From Sthenelais limicola (lineage: Eukaryota; Annelida; Polychaeta; Phyllodocida; Sigalionidae), in assembly GCA_942159475.1 (NCBI GenBank), contig OW804096.1:139251972-139315971 (forward strand): a stretch of DNA of 64,000 bases, read 5' to 3'. Position 1 is the first letter of the stretch, and each line of letters begins with the position of its first letter. A model generated the notes under the pieces. It did no database searches. It was not told the DNA's origin and saw only the letters and a list, made by a program, of their open reading frames with translations. Shown here piece by piece: positions 14,901 through 28,000 of the stretch. The position numbers were made by a program, and so were the translations under genes.

Positions 14901-17900
14901 CACCAAGCACCTCTGCCAAGAAGCGGCCTATCCCTCTACCAGCGTGGCATAACACACCTGAAGACGTGGGAGTAAGCACACGCAGGCGAGTGAAGAGAAC
15001 ACACACCTCGACAGAAGAGGCACTACCAGTGGAACACCAAAGAACAACTGAACCACCAGCAAAGCGGGAGAGATACCAACAGGGGGACAAGAGGACAGCC
15101 ACTGCACCACCACCAGAAGAAGAAGTAAGGCTACTAAAAAAACAATGTATTCAGGAGGTGGCCGCCTTCTTTGCCTGCTATTGTTGACAATCCACCTTGC
15201 ATCGTCCTCAAAAGATCTCTTTGGTGAGGAAGGGATTTTAGTGTATCAACTGGGGGAGACGCGTGCGCTAAGCGGCATGTGGACTACTGTCATTCTACTC
15301 CACCCCCCTAACCCACCAAAAATACATGAATGGGTGGATGAGATGCAAATTAAAGTACAAGGACTACGAACAGCAGGAGTCGTGGGTGAGGAAGATTTAC
15401 AAAAATGGCAGGAACATTTGAACTATGTGTTATACGATTTCTCAACTACATACCAGAATCACCATGGCAGGAATAAACGCAGTCCATTTGACTTCATAGG
15501 CTCCCTCTCCCATCTTCTGTTCGGCACGGCCACAGAGGGTCAGGTGCGCACTCTTGCCAAAGCAGTAATGGACACTCAGGAGAACGCACTCGCCATGGGT
15601 CATCATCAGGAGGCTATGATATCTGTTGTCAACGAGACCCGCCTATATGTTAAAGAAAATAGAATGGACATTGCTAAGTTACAAGAAGAAGCGGAAAATA
15701 TCAACAGACAGATTATTTCGGTCCTCACACATCTCAGCGAAGACGGAAAACGAATTCATAGACTACACATGAGAAGGGAGATCGATAATCTCATCTACGC
15801 CATCGACCAAGCCATGTTGGTATACCACAGACTCACCGACCTGTTTCATCGTCAGAGACTACAGCTCGAACAGGGACAACTATCGGATGAGATTTTACCC
15901 CCTAATTACTTAGCAGAAATATTGGGTAAAATCAGGGAGGCTGGCCATGAACATGCACCCTTGAGATGGCACTACCAAAACTGCCATACAAAAATGATGA
16001 TAGACCAGGATCATGAAATAGTCTATCAAGTGGTCATTCCAGCTATTGCACCAACCCTTTATTTACATTATAAATTACAATATTTTCCTATACCAATTGA
16101 AGGTGGTTATTTACGTACTATATTAGGCAAACCAGAGGTTGCCTTGGACAGTCTCTCACGTAGAACCTTTAACCCTCAACAATGCATGGGATGGCAACCC
16201 CGGGTGTGCACCGCCACAGTGGAATTATTAGGCCTAACATGTGAAAGTGAAATATTGACAGGCCGTACTCCGAATCATTGTCAAGCAAAAATTGAACAAC
16301 AGGGTAACCAGACGTGTGTCGTCTTCAGAGACCTTGATTACCTGTCTACAGTGATCATCATACCTTACATCAAATCGGAAATCACACATCGATGCCCGGG
16401 TCAACATCCGGTAATACGCCAGGTACTTAAACCCATACGTATGAACGTGGAGGCTGGCTGCTCCCTGGAACATAAGAACTGGAGAGTAAAAGGTGTGTAC
16501 GAAGTCAGGGAAGAACTGAAACTACCAAGCCCGCAACCCATACAATTGCCTAGCTTGAATATTACTACCCCCATCATTTCAGACACACCCCTAGCAGAAG
16601 AACTAAGATTTTCAAGAAGAGCAGAAATACCCTTGATTCATGTACAACTTAGCCCCGTAATCACGCCAAACAAATTCTTCCAGACCCACAAGGTTACGCT
16701 CATTGCCACTGCCATAACAATTACGATTAGCCTCATTTGTGCAGCCCTTATCATAATAACTAGAAAAACCAGGAAAGATCAAAGGAGAATGTGTCAACTC
16801 CTCCCAGTGATGGGGGCGTGGAGTTGTTGTCGAAAGAGGGGCCAGAAAAGGAAGAGAGGACTCAGCACAGGTACACCAACCTTATCACGAGCAGCAAGCT
16901 ACCCGACGTTCATATCCACACACGAGGAGCAGAAACGTCTGAAGGCTGTATCTAAAACTACCAATCTCTCTTGCAATGAGGACACAGGGACGAATAACAT
17001 AGAACCCACCACGATTAACCCACTCCTAGGTCCTTACAGGCAGGCAGCAATAGGCCTGTACGGATTCTCTAAAGAAGTTTAGAGGTAAAACATTACTTCA
17101 CATACAACGCCGGATCGAAGACGGCGCCATGACACCGGAAGTGACCGGGTCCCCCACCTCTGGCTAATGTCTATAGTGTAGGATGAGTCCGTGCGTGACT
17201 CCAGAAATAGACAGGGGGACCAGGCAATATCTCCATGAACGGAGGATAGTCATACCGACACCCAGCGACTGGGAAAGTGACGAAATGGAAGTGCACCGCC
17301 TAGTGTCAAGGTTGACACTAGAGCGGATAACTAGGAAGAAAAGGAGAACTGACTAGCGAACCCTTATCGTACGAACAAGAGAGAATATTCAGTATACGTA
17401 GAAACAATGAACAGTAGAACTGATGTATAGGACATTCACGTGTGATTAGATAGATTAATGCACATAATTTTAATTTTAATTGTTGATGTTCAGACTGGGT
17501 ATAGTCTGAACAAAAAGGTATGGACGACTGTAAAATTATCAATGTTTCCAATAGTTTATCTTAGCTAAAATGGCGTCGGTAACCCGAATTTCTAGTGACA
17601 CTTCAGTCAAGTAAATTAACTAATTAAGGGAAGGCTGCAGTACCGTGGGAAAGAACTGACCAACAATACAACCCACCTTGGTAATTACCTGTACCTGCAA
17701 TTATCTGAGTAATTAAATGTAGACCAGGGGATAAGGTTTTATAACCACACTGTAACAGACGGAGTAATTGGGGGGGAGTCATTCTTCTAACTACAGCATA
17801 ACAAAAGGGGAGGGACGCAAATAAATAAATAATCAGACCAATTGGGGGACCATAAGCCTAAGACTTAATACCCTATCCCAATACACACAAGCTGCCCGTA

Positions 17901-19827
17901 CTTGTCAGAGGGGGCTAGTATAAGGGAGGGCCATTAAATATCACCAGAGGGAAAGGGAGTGGGGAATACAATTATTGATTTTCTTGTATGTTTGTAATTT
18001 GTGAAATTATTATTATTATCATATTTGTCCTTTTATTATGTAACTATGACTTCTACTTATGCGATTCTTAGTGTAGAAATTATTCTGTACCTGTTTATGA
18101 CATAACCATGCGTTATGATTACATCATACATACTGACCCACCCCTCATGCGGGAGGTACCCAGGGGGTATAAATGTACAGGAACTTGGCCAGTGAAGGCA
18201 TTCATTAAACGAACCTAAAACACAACGTTTCTCTGACTTAGAAACCTTTTCAAGATCCTCTGGGCAAGACTTAAGTGCAAGTCGAAACATGTCAGGACAT
18301 GAATCTACTTTATTAAAACAACTCAAATGACCCCCGGTAGTTTTATTCTACATTAGTACAACGTTATAATGTATATTATTAATTAACAAAACTTTATTTC
18401 AGAAAGAAATACATAGATCTACAGGATGTGAAAAAGTTTGTTTTTTTCATTTAGAATATACAGCATATCAACAATTACAATAATGCCCCCTGACGAAGAC
18501 CTCCATTGGTCGAAACGCGTTGGGTTTTGTTATCAAATAAAAATGCTTCAAACAACAGTCTGAATCAGTAGTTTGTGGAGATTATCCTACCTTAACATAA
18601 TTACCATAATGCTTACAACTAGTCATGTCACCGATAGAATGTCTGGTTGGTTAAACAGGTCTGTTTCAGTGATATGGGCTCACGGGTGATATATTCGGTT
18701 AAGACTGCTGTCTCTAACTACCATTTACTGCTATCACATTTCTAGGTTCTACGTTGAGGGACTTAAACTATAGTTGGTTGGGTATGGTTTGGTATAAGTC
18801 ACCGTGAAGTTACTGCTTAAGGTGAGGGGGTTTGGGTTTGAAAATGTATATAATATAACAGCATCGTGCATTAAGTATCCCTTTCCTTCTCTGGTTTTCT
18901 ATGATGTGCAGCAGTGGGAACAAAACCGTTTTGAGGAATCAGTTCGCAGCAATTTGATTCCCCCCCCCCCCCACACACACACACACACACAAAAGAAAAA
19001 AGGCGTGTTTCCGATTTAACCCCGCCCCCTACCTAGAAAACCTTCCCCTACCTAAACAATTTTTTACCATACCTGATTTTCTTTTTTACCATATCTTACT
19101 TTTTGGGGTTTTTTTGTTGTTTTTTTTTACAAAAAAAGTTTATAAAAGCAGGAAAACAGGTTTTCCTAACCCGGAACTGTCAAAAAGCACATTTCCCATG
19201 TTTAAAACAACTATTGTTATAAAATAGACATTTTGTTTAGTTCCTGGGAGGTGGTTTCCTAAAAAAAACATTTAAAAAAAAAGTTACCCCACCCCACCCC
19301 CCACCTAATTTTCAGCCAGATAAATCGGAAACATACCTTTTTTTTGGCCTCTGGTTCGATACAGTTCCCTTCAATGTTGTAGTGCAGTGAATGAGATGAG
19401 TGAGTGGTTACTTTATCAACACATTTAGTATGGTTATATCAAGGGCGGAAGAGCTGAGAGGGAGGCAGTTTATGATCATACCCAGGAAATAGAGATAGAG
19501 AAGAAGGGAGACAGAGACAGAGAAAAGAGACAGACAGGCACTTTATGGTCATACCCAGGACGAGATATAGATTTGATTTAATAAAAATACAATATATATA
19601 TAGTGAGAAAGGGCCGGGTCTTATTTTCCACCTTTCAGGAGATCTCTACTGGGAAACACGTGCGGCTCAAGCGGCGGGCCGCCATGCTGGGTAAAGAGCC
19701 GGAGATGGCCGAGCAGAAACAAATGACGTCACCCTATAGCAAAGAAGAGGATGACGTAGATGTTAGCGTCTCTGACGCAGCCGAGATGTTAATGGCTGCA
19801 CCAGGTAGGCCGAACCACATACCATGC

Positions 19828-19859
<32 letters not shown>

Positions 19860-22800
19860 CAATAAATAGGTCGATGGATGGGTTGGATTGATTAATCCCA
19901 TAAGTTGGTAATTCAACTTTGTAATTCTAGTAAGATTCAATTCAATTCAATTCAATTCAAACTATTCTTTATTTGTACCTGAATATTTTGTACAAACAGG
20001 AGCCATGTTTCAGAAACGTATTCCTGGTCTTCCTGCATGGTCCTTGACTACAGGGGTGTATAATTTTTAGTAATATGTGTAAAGACCAGAAAGTTATTTG
20101 TTGCTACACTAAAATGTCTACAGTAAATATCTTTGCTATTACACAAACTGTCTACACAAATGATTAAACTATTTGGACATAGTAAATCAGCATTAATGAA
20201 TAGAGTAAATAAAGTAAAATGAAATAAAATAAACTGAAAAACACAGTCAGGGCAGTATAAATTGACACGTTTTCCTGACTAAACTTGAATATAGGTTCTA
20301 TAATGTACAGAGAAATAATAAAAGTTTGTAATTGTATGTGAGTAGCTATTTTAGTAATGGGGTAACAAAGGCAAGGGAAGAAGGCAAGGTCTGGAGTGGA
20401 AGCCCTACTCGAGAAGAGCACAAACTTGTCTGTCAAATGTATCATCACAAAGGCAAATAAAGAATTATCTGATCTCATCTAATCAAATCTAACGGTTCGT
20501 AATTATTTTTTAATTAGAATTAACTAAGTGGAATAATGTTCTTATTATGGGATCTATAGAATGGTTGAATTACAACTTAATGAAGTGAATATTAGTGTAT
20601 TATCAATCGTTACAAGATGATATTACAGTCCTCCTGTCCGATGAAAAACAATTGGCAAAATGTATAATAATCATCTCACTAAAAATGAGATAATAATACA
20701 AAAAATTAGATAATAAATACCATTCTCTAAATAAATTTCTCAGAGAATATTGATCGTGATTAGTCTGAATGACTACATCTTTAAAGATTATTTGCAGAAT
20801 TTAGCAATTGTCTTAAGTGGACAGCTGTACATGGGTCAGATTTGCAGAAAATGTACAATTCGCCTTCACCAATCCTCTCAAATAACCCATATTTAAGACC
20901 AGAATGAGCTTCAAAATGCAGTTTAACATAACTGATACTTTAAATCAATGTGATGCCAAATATACTTAGATATACCCGATATTCATCATTTTTCAGCCTA
21001 ATTTAGCAGAATTTACCAAATGTGTAGAGCTGCCAATTGTACATTTTCTGAAAATATCACCCACATTCTCTATCCAGTCAGGCGAGAGGGGGTTCAGCTT
21101 TCACAACGATACTCCGCCACGGTAGAGTTGCGGTATGGGGTGTAGGGGTTGACTTTGGCTTAGGTTTGGGCCACTAGCACCGAAGCGCCTGTGGCGACCA
21201 GAGAAACTTAAGAGTATTGTTATATTCAACGAGCTATCAGTCGTTCAGCAAATCTGTATTTTAGTTAAAAACAACAAAATGGGTGGGTCTTACTGAATGG
21301 GCAATGTAACTTGCTGATTATATTTATTACATATTAAAACTTAATTGATCACTTTAGTTTTATTTATTATTTTAGATTATTTGTAAAGAATTACTAGTGT
21401 TTTACATTTTGTAGTCAGAAAAGGATGTATTTCTAAAACTAATTTTAAAAAGGGATACCCTGTATGGACTGCCCTCTAGTGTTAACACAATGAACCTTCA
21501 GTATCCTGAATGGAAAGCGGTAATGCGGATGTCAACCACCAGCCGGCGCCATCAGCGCGACAATACGGCAGTGGCTGAGGCGGAGAGGCCCATAGCTATA
21601 GATTTGAGTGAGTGAGTGAGATTGGTTACTTTACGCCCTTATCAACACATTTAATATGGTTATATCAAGGGCAGGAGAGCTGAGAGGGAGGTAATTTATG
21701 ATCATACCCAGGAAATAGAGATAGAGAAGAAGGGAGACAGAGAAAAGAGACAGACAGGGACTTTATGGTCATACCCAGGACGAGATATAGATTTGATTTG
21801 ATACTTATTTGATACTAATTCTAACATTTAAAACCGGTATTATTTGGGTGGTTTTCCTTGAAAGACACATTTAAATGTTACTGTTCATTCAAAATGATCT
21901 ATTTCATCGTAGGAGTGGGTGATTCTAGGAACAGGCAAAGGGTAAGTCGGGAAAACTGCATTTTCTTGACTCTAACTTAAGTGCAGATATTGATATTCTT
22001 TAATAAAAATATCTAAGTGTTCCATTAGCATATAGTGCTTTTTGTTCCACTTTCTCTATTTGTAATGTCGATATAATAGTGTTATCTTTAAAAGTTATAC
22101 TTTTAATTTCCCATTGTCGTATGGCACCCTGTAAAATAAAATTGGCGTGCTATATTTGCTACTATTTACAAAGGTTTATGTGTTATTTCTGTCATTAAAT
22201 GATTTGTTAATATAATGCACATATGTATGTGGTTTTCGGTCGCTGCGGTGCTGCCACCTGCGGTCGACAAGATGAACTAATGTTTGTTGCTAGCAACGCT
22301 CGTGTTCCCGCTGCTCTATTGTTTGGTTAAGTGTTGTTCTTCAGTATTAAATTTAATTTTTATTTCATTTAATTAAGATCAATTTGTTGTTTCTGCACAT
22401 CCTTGTATAGCTATATGTGTAGCTCTGATAATACTTTGTACAATGAAACGTAGGCCTATCACATTTCGTCTGTGAAATGTGTCAATATGATTTATTTTGG
22501 TGAAAAAACTTGTGACAGAGAGATATCAGCAGTAGCTAATGAAGCCAAAATCACAAAACTTTGTAATCTTAACATTAGTTTTTTTGTTTTTTTAAAAACC
22601 ATTTTTATTCAATATGTAAGACCAAACAAACACGCTGCTGGCCTCCGCTATTGCTACCATGCTATGACGTCATGCCACTATGACGATCAGGTTGGATTGG
22701 AGAAAAAAAATTTTTTTTTATTCAATATGTCAACAAAGAACCTCTCTCTGTCTAGGGTCGATAACATCTAGATTCTACATCGTACCCATGTTCTCATCTC

Positions 22801-24998
22801 AAAATTAAAAAAAGGTTATTTATTTCTTCCTAATTCTGATACAAAGTGTGCCTAAATATTTGTAGGTATCTAAGGTGCTTAAATCGGAGTGTATATAGTC
22901 CCTCCACGCATTCGCCCATTCTTTTTGGGCTCCTGTTACCTTATTCTGATACAACATCGTTCGACACCTAGTTTCTAAATCTGCTACTACTATTCTCAGG
23001 GATAAGTACCCTTCATGAAACAGCTTTTGTCTGTGTATCAGAGCTTTTACCTGGAGAATGATCCAGTTATTGGTTTGATGTTAATTGTTGATACTACTCC
23101 CATACACCATCAAAGAATGTTATCCACTAAACTAAATCGAATTCAAAAATAAAAACTGCCTCATCGTTTCAATGTTTCTACCTCAGAATCGCTCCGTGAA
23201 AGTGGAGCCAGAGGCCGGGCCGTCGGCACCCGTGAATGGAGGTCTGGGTGCGACCATGAATGGAGGCGTGGGTGCGACCCTGGGTGCGACAGGGCATGCA
23301 AACAACGCGCACAGCAAGTTAATGCAACGCAGGGGGACGCGCATCGTAGACGCTACTGAAGATCGCTTCATCAAGCTCGGCGCATTAGGTAGGTTATGTT
23401 AAACATAGGTGTAGCCCCCTTGAGCCTTGGGTCGCGAAGCCAATTTCATACGTTATCCTAGATTTGTTTAATCATTGTTATTCAGGTTAACGAGCAGTTA
23501 CATCAGTGTAAGGTAGTTATGATTTAAATCATGGCTCCCCAATTCACCCTAATTAAGGTGGTATATCACTGGGCCCTGAGCCGGAGAGAAAAAAGAAACT
23601 AGGATTTCTAAGTTATACATTATACAATTCAATTTTTTTTTTGTCCCTTAACTTGGACAAACGAAGTGAAAAATTCCTCCCATTATACATATACAAACAG
23701 AGAGACAGTGGGGCCTACTACAGTAGGGTAAATTTGATCCACGCTTAAGGAATAAAACAATGTCGCAAAAGCAAAAAAAACAACATAGGTGTGGCAGCTA
23801 CTGGTCGATGATATTAACTGAAGGGCTCACAACTCGACGAAGAACATTAGACTTGTAAGAGCCTCGATGGCAGGAAATCTGAATAAAACCGTTTTTTTTT
23901 TAAAAAAAAAACAGTCATTACCGGGCCAACATTAATAATGTCATTATCTATAACTCTGGTATAATATTCGGCGTAGGTTGTATTGTCTGAATTGTCAAAT
24001 AAACTTCAAATAATTTAATTTTGTCTATTTTTACAGCTACACAAACTACTGGAGAGAAGCCTCCAGAACAGCAGCCCCGCAAGTACGTCATATTACTACA
24101 CATCACTTTGCCTCAAATTAGGGATTTTTTTAAATCCTGGGTCAAATAATTGAACAACCAATCATTTGCAGTAACGCGGGAAAAGGGATATAATTATGGG
24201 ATTCCGTAACAACTGTTCTCTGGAGAGACATTATATTTAGAAGAAAAAAATAGAGAATTTTAAGATATATATATATATATTGCTGCCACTGAATTTGCCC
24301 AAAGTTGTATTCATACAATCGAATCTTAAATTCCTGCACTGTTTCCACTATATGGTTGAGATATTTTTTAATTATTATAAAGAGTAATGGAATAATGATT
24401 AGTTTCGATGAATTATTATCCACCTTAAATTGTTTATGTATGTATGTTTTGCCATTAGATGATCCATATGCATTGTTACATTTTTTATTTTTTTTACACT
24501 CCTTTATTTCCCTTTCTTATTATTACCTCTTTTTCTCTTATTTCATTTCTAATTTCCAGGTCTTCTTTCTATCCTCACGTTCCTTGCTCTTCTTTTCTCA
24601 TCTGTTATCTAGCTTTTCTCTCCATCTTCGTTATCTTGTCTTGTATCTGCTCATATCTCGTCCTATCTCCTCATATTTCACTTTCTCTGTGCCTTTAGTA
24701 AATTCTGTTAAATTAGGCTGAAACATGATAAATACTGGGTATAATTTATCTGAGTATATTTGATATTGCAATGATTCAAGGAGTCTGAACAGTATTTTGA
24801 ACCTTAGTTTTGCCTTAAATTTGGTTTATTTGGGAGGATTGGTGAAGGTGAATTGTACATTTTCTGACTATTCGTCCCTTATATAGGTAGAGCTTGGATA
24901 AAGCGTGGATGCTGATAATACACACTAGTCCGTGAGCCTTGTACATCCGTTTAACACTCTGGCTGTATAAATATGTTAAATAATACCCCCCCCCCCCC

Positions 24999-25030
<32 letters not shown>

Positions 25031-28000
25031 CGAAAACATGTTAAAATGAATAATGGAAAATAATACCACATTGTTTCCCACACTGTGCCATTAGGTGGTC
25101 CCTGTTAAAATGGATAACGGATAAAAGTTCGGTGCTCAAGGCGTTTGGGGGCGCTACGGTGGGCCCGGCCCCTGACGAGCATGAACTGGAGGAGATAAAC
25201 GAGGCTGAGGAGGAGCAGGGGGAGGGGGAGGGGGATAAAGAAGAAGAAGGGAAGAAGGACACCGAAAGTAAGTAATACAGAATTATGAAAATTTTGATTG
25301 ATCGATTTAATTCTTTTATTTCTACTAAAAGCATAATTACATCTTGATTCAAAATATTTACTGTTCTAAACAATAATAATGATGATACATTAGACACTAT
25401 GTTAATTGACATTATACATGTTAAAATAACCAGAAAAGCAGTATTTTTTGTTGCCGATTCATTAAATTTGGTAAACAAAAAAGTCTTTTCAGTTTAATCC
25501 TTTACGTTACATTAAAATGAGCAGACTGACTGGAAATGGATGGAAATAGATTAAGTCCCCCAACGATGCAGGATCCTCGGCTAATAATTAGACAGCATCC
25601 TGAAAAATTTGCTCTACGATCCAACCAACCTGGCCTCAATGGGCCCCATTCTACCGTAACTTATTGAAATATCCTCACAATATACTGAAATCGAATACTA
25701 TTTTATTTCAACCTAACACGAGTGAGGTCGTAATAACCCACGTCTGAAGAATGTGACGTTCTTCAGTTGCATGGTAGCCTTCGTGAGGATGGGTCCCGTT
25801 CCAATAATTAAATCGAATACTAGTATTATGTTTACCACAGTGGCACCAGCTGGAATGCACACATTTTCAGTTGTTACGTATAATACGATTGGTGATATGG
25901 GTCAGATCTTCAGAAAATGTACAATTGGCAGCTCTACACATTTGGGAAATTTTGCAAAATTAGGCCGAAAAATGATGAGTATCGGGTACATCTGGGTATA
26001 TTTGGTATCATGTTGATTTAAAGTATCTGTTTAGCTGTGTTAAACTATGTTTTGAAGCTCATTTTTGTCTTAAATGTGGGTTATTTGAGAGAATTGGTAA
26101 AGGTGAATTGTACATTTTCTAAAAATCTGACCCACATATTGATTGATTGATAGATAAAATGTGTATTGCATCCAAAAGGTGCAATGGGTAGCACACATAT
26201 ATTCTGACCTAATGTATTGATTAATTGTATATCATTTAACCAGGCTGTTTGCTTCAGCTCCATATAAATCCTGGGGAAGAATACTAGCTCTCATCTATTG
26301 TTGAAATGACGCTCTGTTCTAACAGCCGCTACATGTTCCATATTTCATTTCCTAATATTATCTATATGGATTGTTTTACTTAATAATTATAATTATGTGA
26401 TGTGTTCCAGGAAAATGACTAACAAGTCGCAAAATTGAATTTTCTAAAGTGGTTTATTCACAAGATCTCTTTGGTGGAATGTTTTCATGTGTGAGGTGTC
26501 ACCATTATACATTATTCAGTACAATGGAAAGTTGATGAACTGAGATAATTATAGTTAAGTCATGAATAATTATGGAGTAATTCATCGGTGGGGGTTCAGT
26601 ATGGTTTCAACCTCAAAATGTCTCGTCAGGCACTATAGTTTGGCCACTTTGGTTAAATGTATTTTAACTCTGGCCCCATTATTATTAGCAGTAAGTTTAA
26701 ATCTATTTGAGTCAGATTTTTAGAAAAATTACAATTGGCAGCTCTACACATTTAGGAAATTCTGCTAAATTACGCTGAAAAATGAAGAATGTCGGGTATA
26801 TCTGAGTATATTTGATATCACATCGTTTAGAAGTATCAGTTCTGTTATGTTAAACTGCATTTCGAAGTTTATTTTTGTCTTAAAGTTGGGTTATTTGAGA
26901 GGATTGGTGAAGGTGAATTGTACATTTTCTGAAAATCTGAACCATTTGTAGGTCTCAGTGGTACTGTAGCAGACAAGGACACCTCGAGCACAGGCAGCAC
27001 AAGACCAGTGAAGAAGGAGGTGGAGCAGCAGGGGACGGGTTCTGTAAGCACATTAGCCACCATCATTGAGAGCGTCAGTAACATGCTGCCCGGGAGAAGG
27101 ACTTCTGTAGATGTGGGAGAGCAACGCCGCACCAGTGAACCCAAGCCAGTAAGTAGGATAATATATGGATCAGATTTTCAGAAAATGTACAATTCATCTT
27201 CACCAATCCTCTCAAATAACCCAAATTTCAGACGAAAATAAAGTTCAAAATACAGTTCAACATAACCAAAGAGATTGCTAGAATCAATGTAATGCCAAAT
27301 ATACTCGAATTTACCTAGTATTGGCCAAATTTCAGCTTTAATTTAGCTTTATTTACTAAATGTGTACAGCTGCCAATTGTACATTTTCTGAAAATCTGAC
27401 CCATATGCGATGCATAAAGTGATATTTTTCAAATGTTTTTTCACAAGAACCAGCCTTGCTCAGAAAATTGTCTGTGCCCAAGCCAGTATAAGTGTGCAAA
27501 GAAATAATAATACCGTATTTCCTTGAATTACCGGCGCCTTTTTGGGGGGGTTTAGTTCAGAGGGTGCGAGGCATGGCCAGTGCTCCACCCCTCAATTTTA
27601 AGGCGCTTATATATTAACTCAAGAAATTTATAACTGGGGGTAATTCAAAACCCGGTGGTATTTCAAGGAAATACGGTATGTGAAGCAGGATAATGAGTCA
27701 AAAGTCTCAAAAAGTGATTTCTGTCAAATGATTTTTTTTTTTTTTTTCACAAGAACTCTTGCTCAGAAAGTTATCATATGCACTATGTATACATATCGAC
27801 TATCTGATGTTATCCTAAAGGGTATATTTAAATACTTTACATTTTTAAAAATCTATTTTGGAACAATAGTTGTTTTAAACAAGAGAAAGATACCTTTATC
27901 AAGTTTTCCTTGATAAAATTTAAACCTTGCTATTATTTTTGTTCTTAAGTTGGGTAAGATTTTTCCGGGTAGGGTGTGTGTGTGGGAGTAAATCGGAAAC

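Larger units (their letters stand above)
9468..18252 (+). mobile_element. Env-bearing Ty3/gypsy-type LTR element A (8.8 kb)
   Basis: Two 724-bp LTRs (9468-10191 and 17529-18252) start TG and end CA, and look identical by eye. Between them lie gag, pol (protease, RT, RNase H, integrase) and env in the standard order. Overall structure matches errantivirus-like members of the Ty3/gypsy group. It sits in intron 7 of the unrecognised gene in the same orientation. Four-bp flanks are AGAC (left) and AGAT (right), so a clean target duplication is not evident. Gag carries a premature stop, so this copy is probably not autonomous. Confidence 0.9.

Noticed and set aside
17176..17215. Hammerhead-like GGATGAGTC...GACTCCAGAAA hairpin in the 3' region of element A
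   Set aside because: A 5-bp stem and GAAA are present, but the invariant CUGAUGA core is not; the first two core bases differ.
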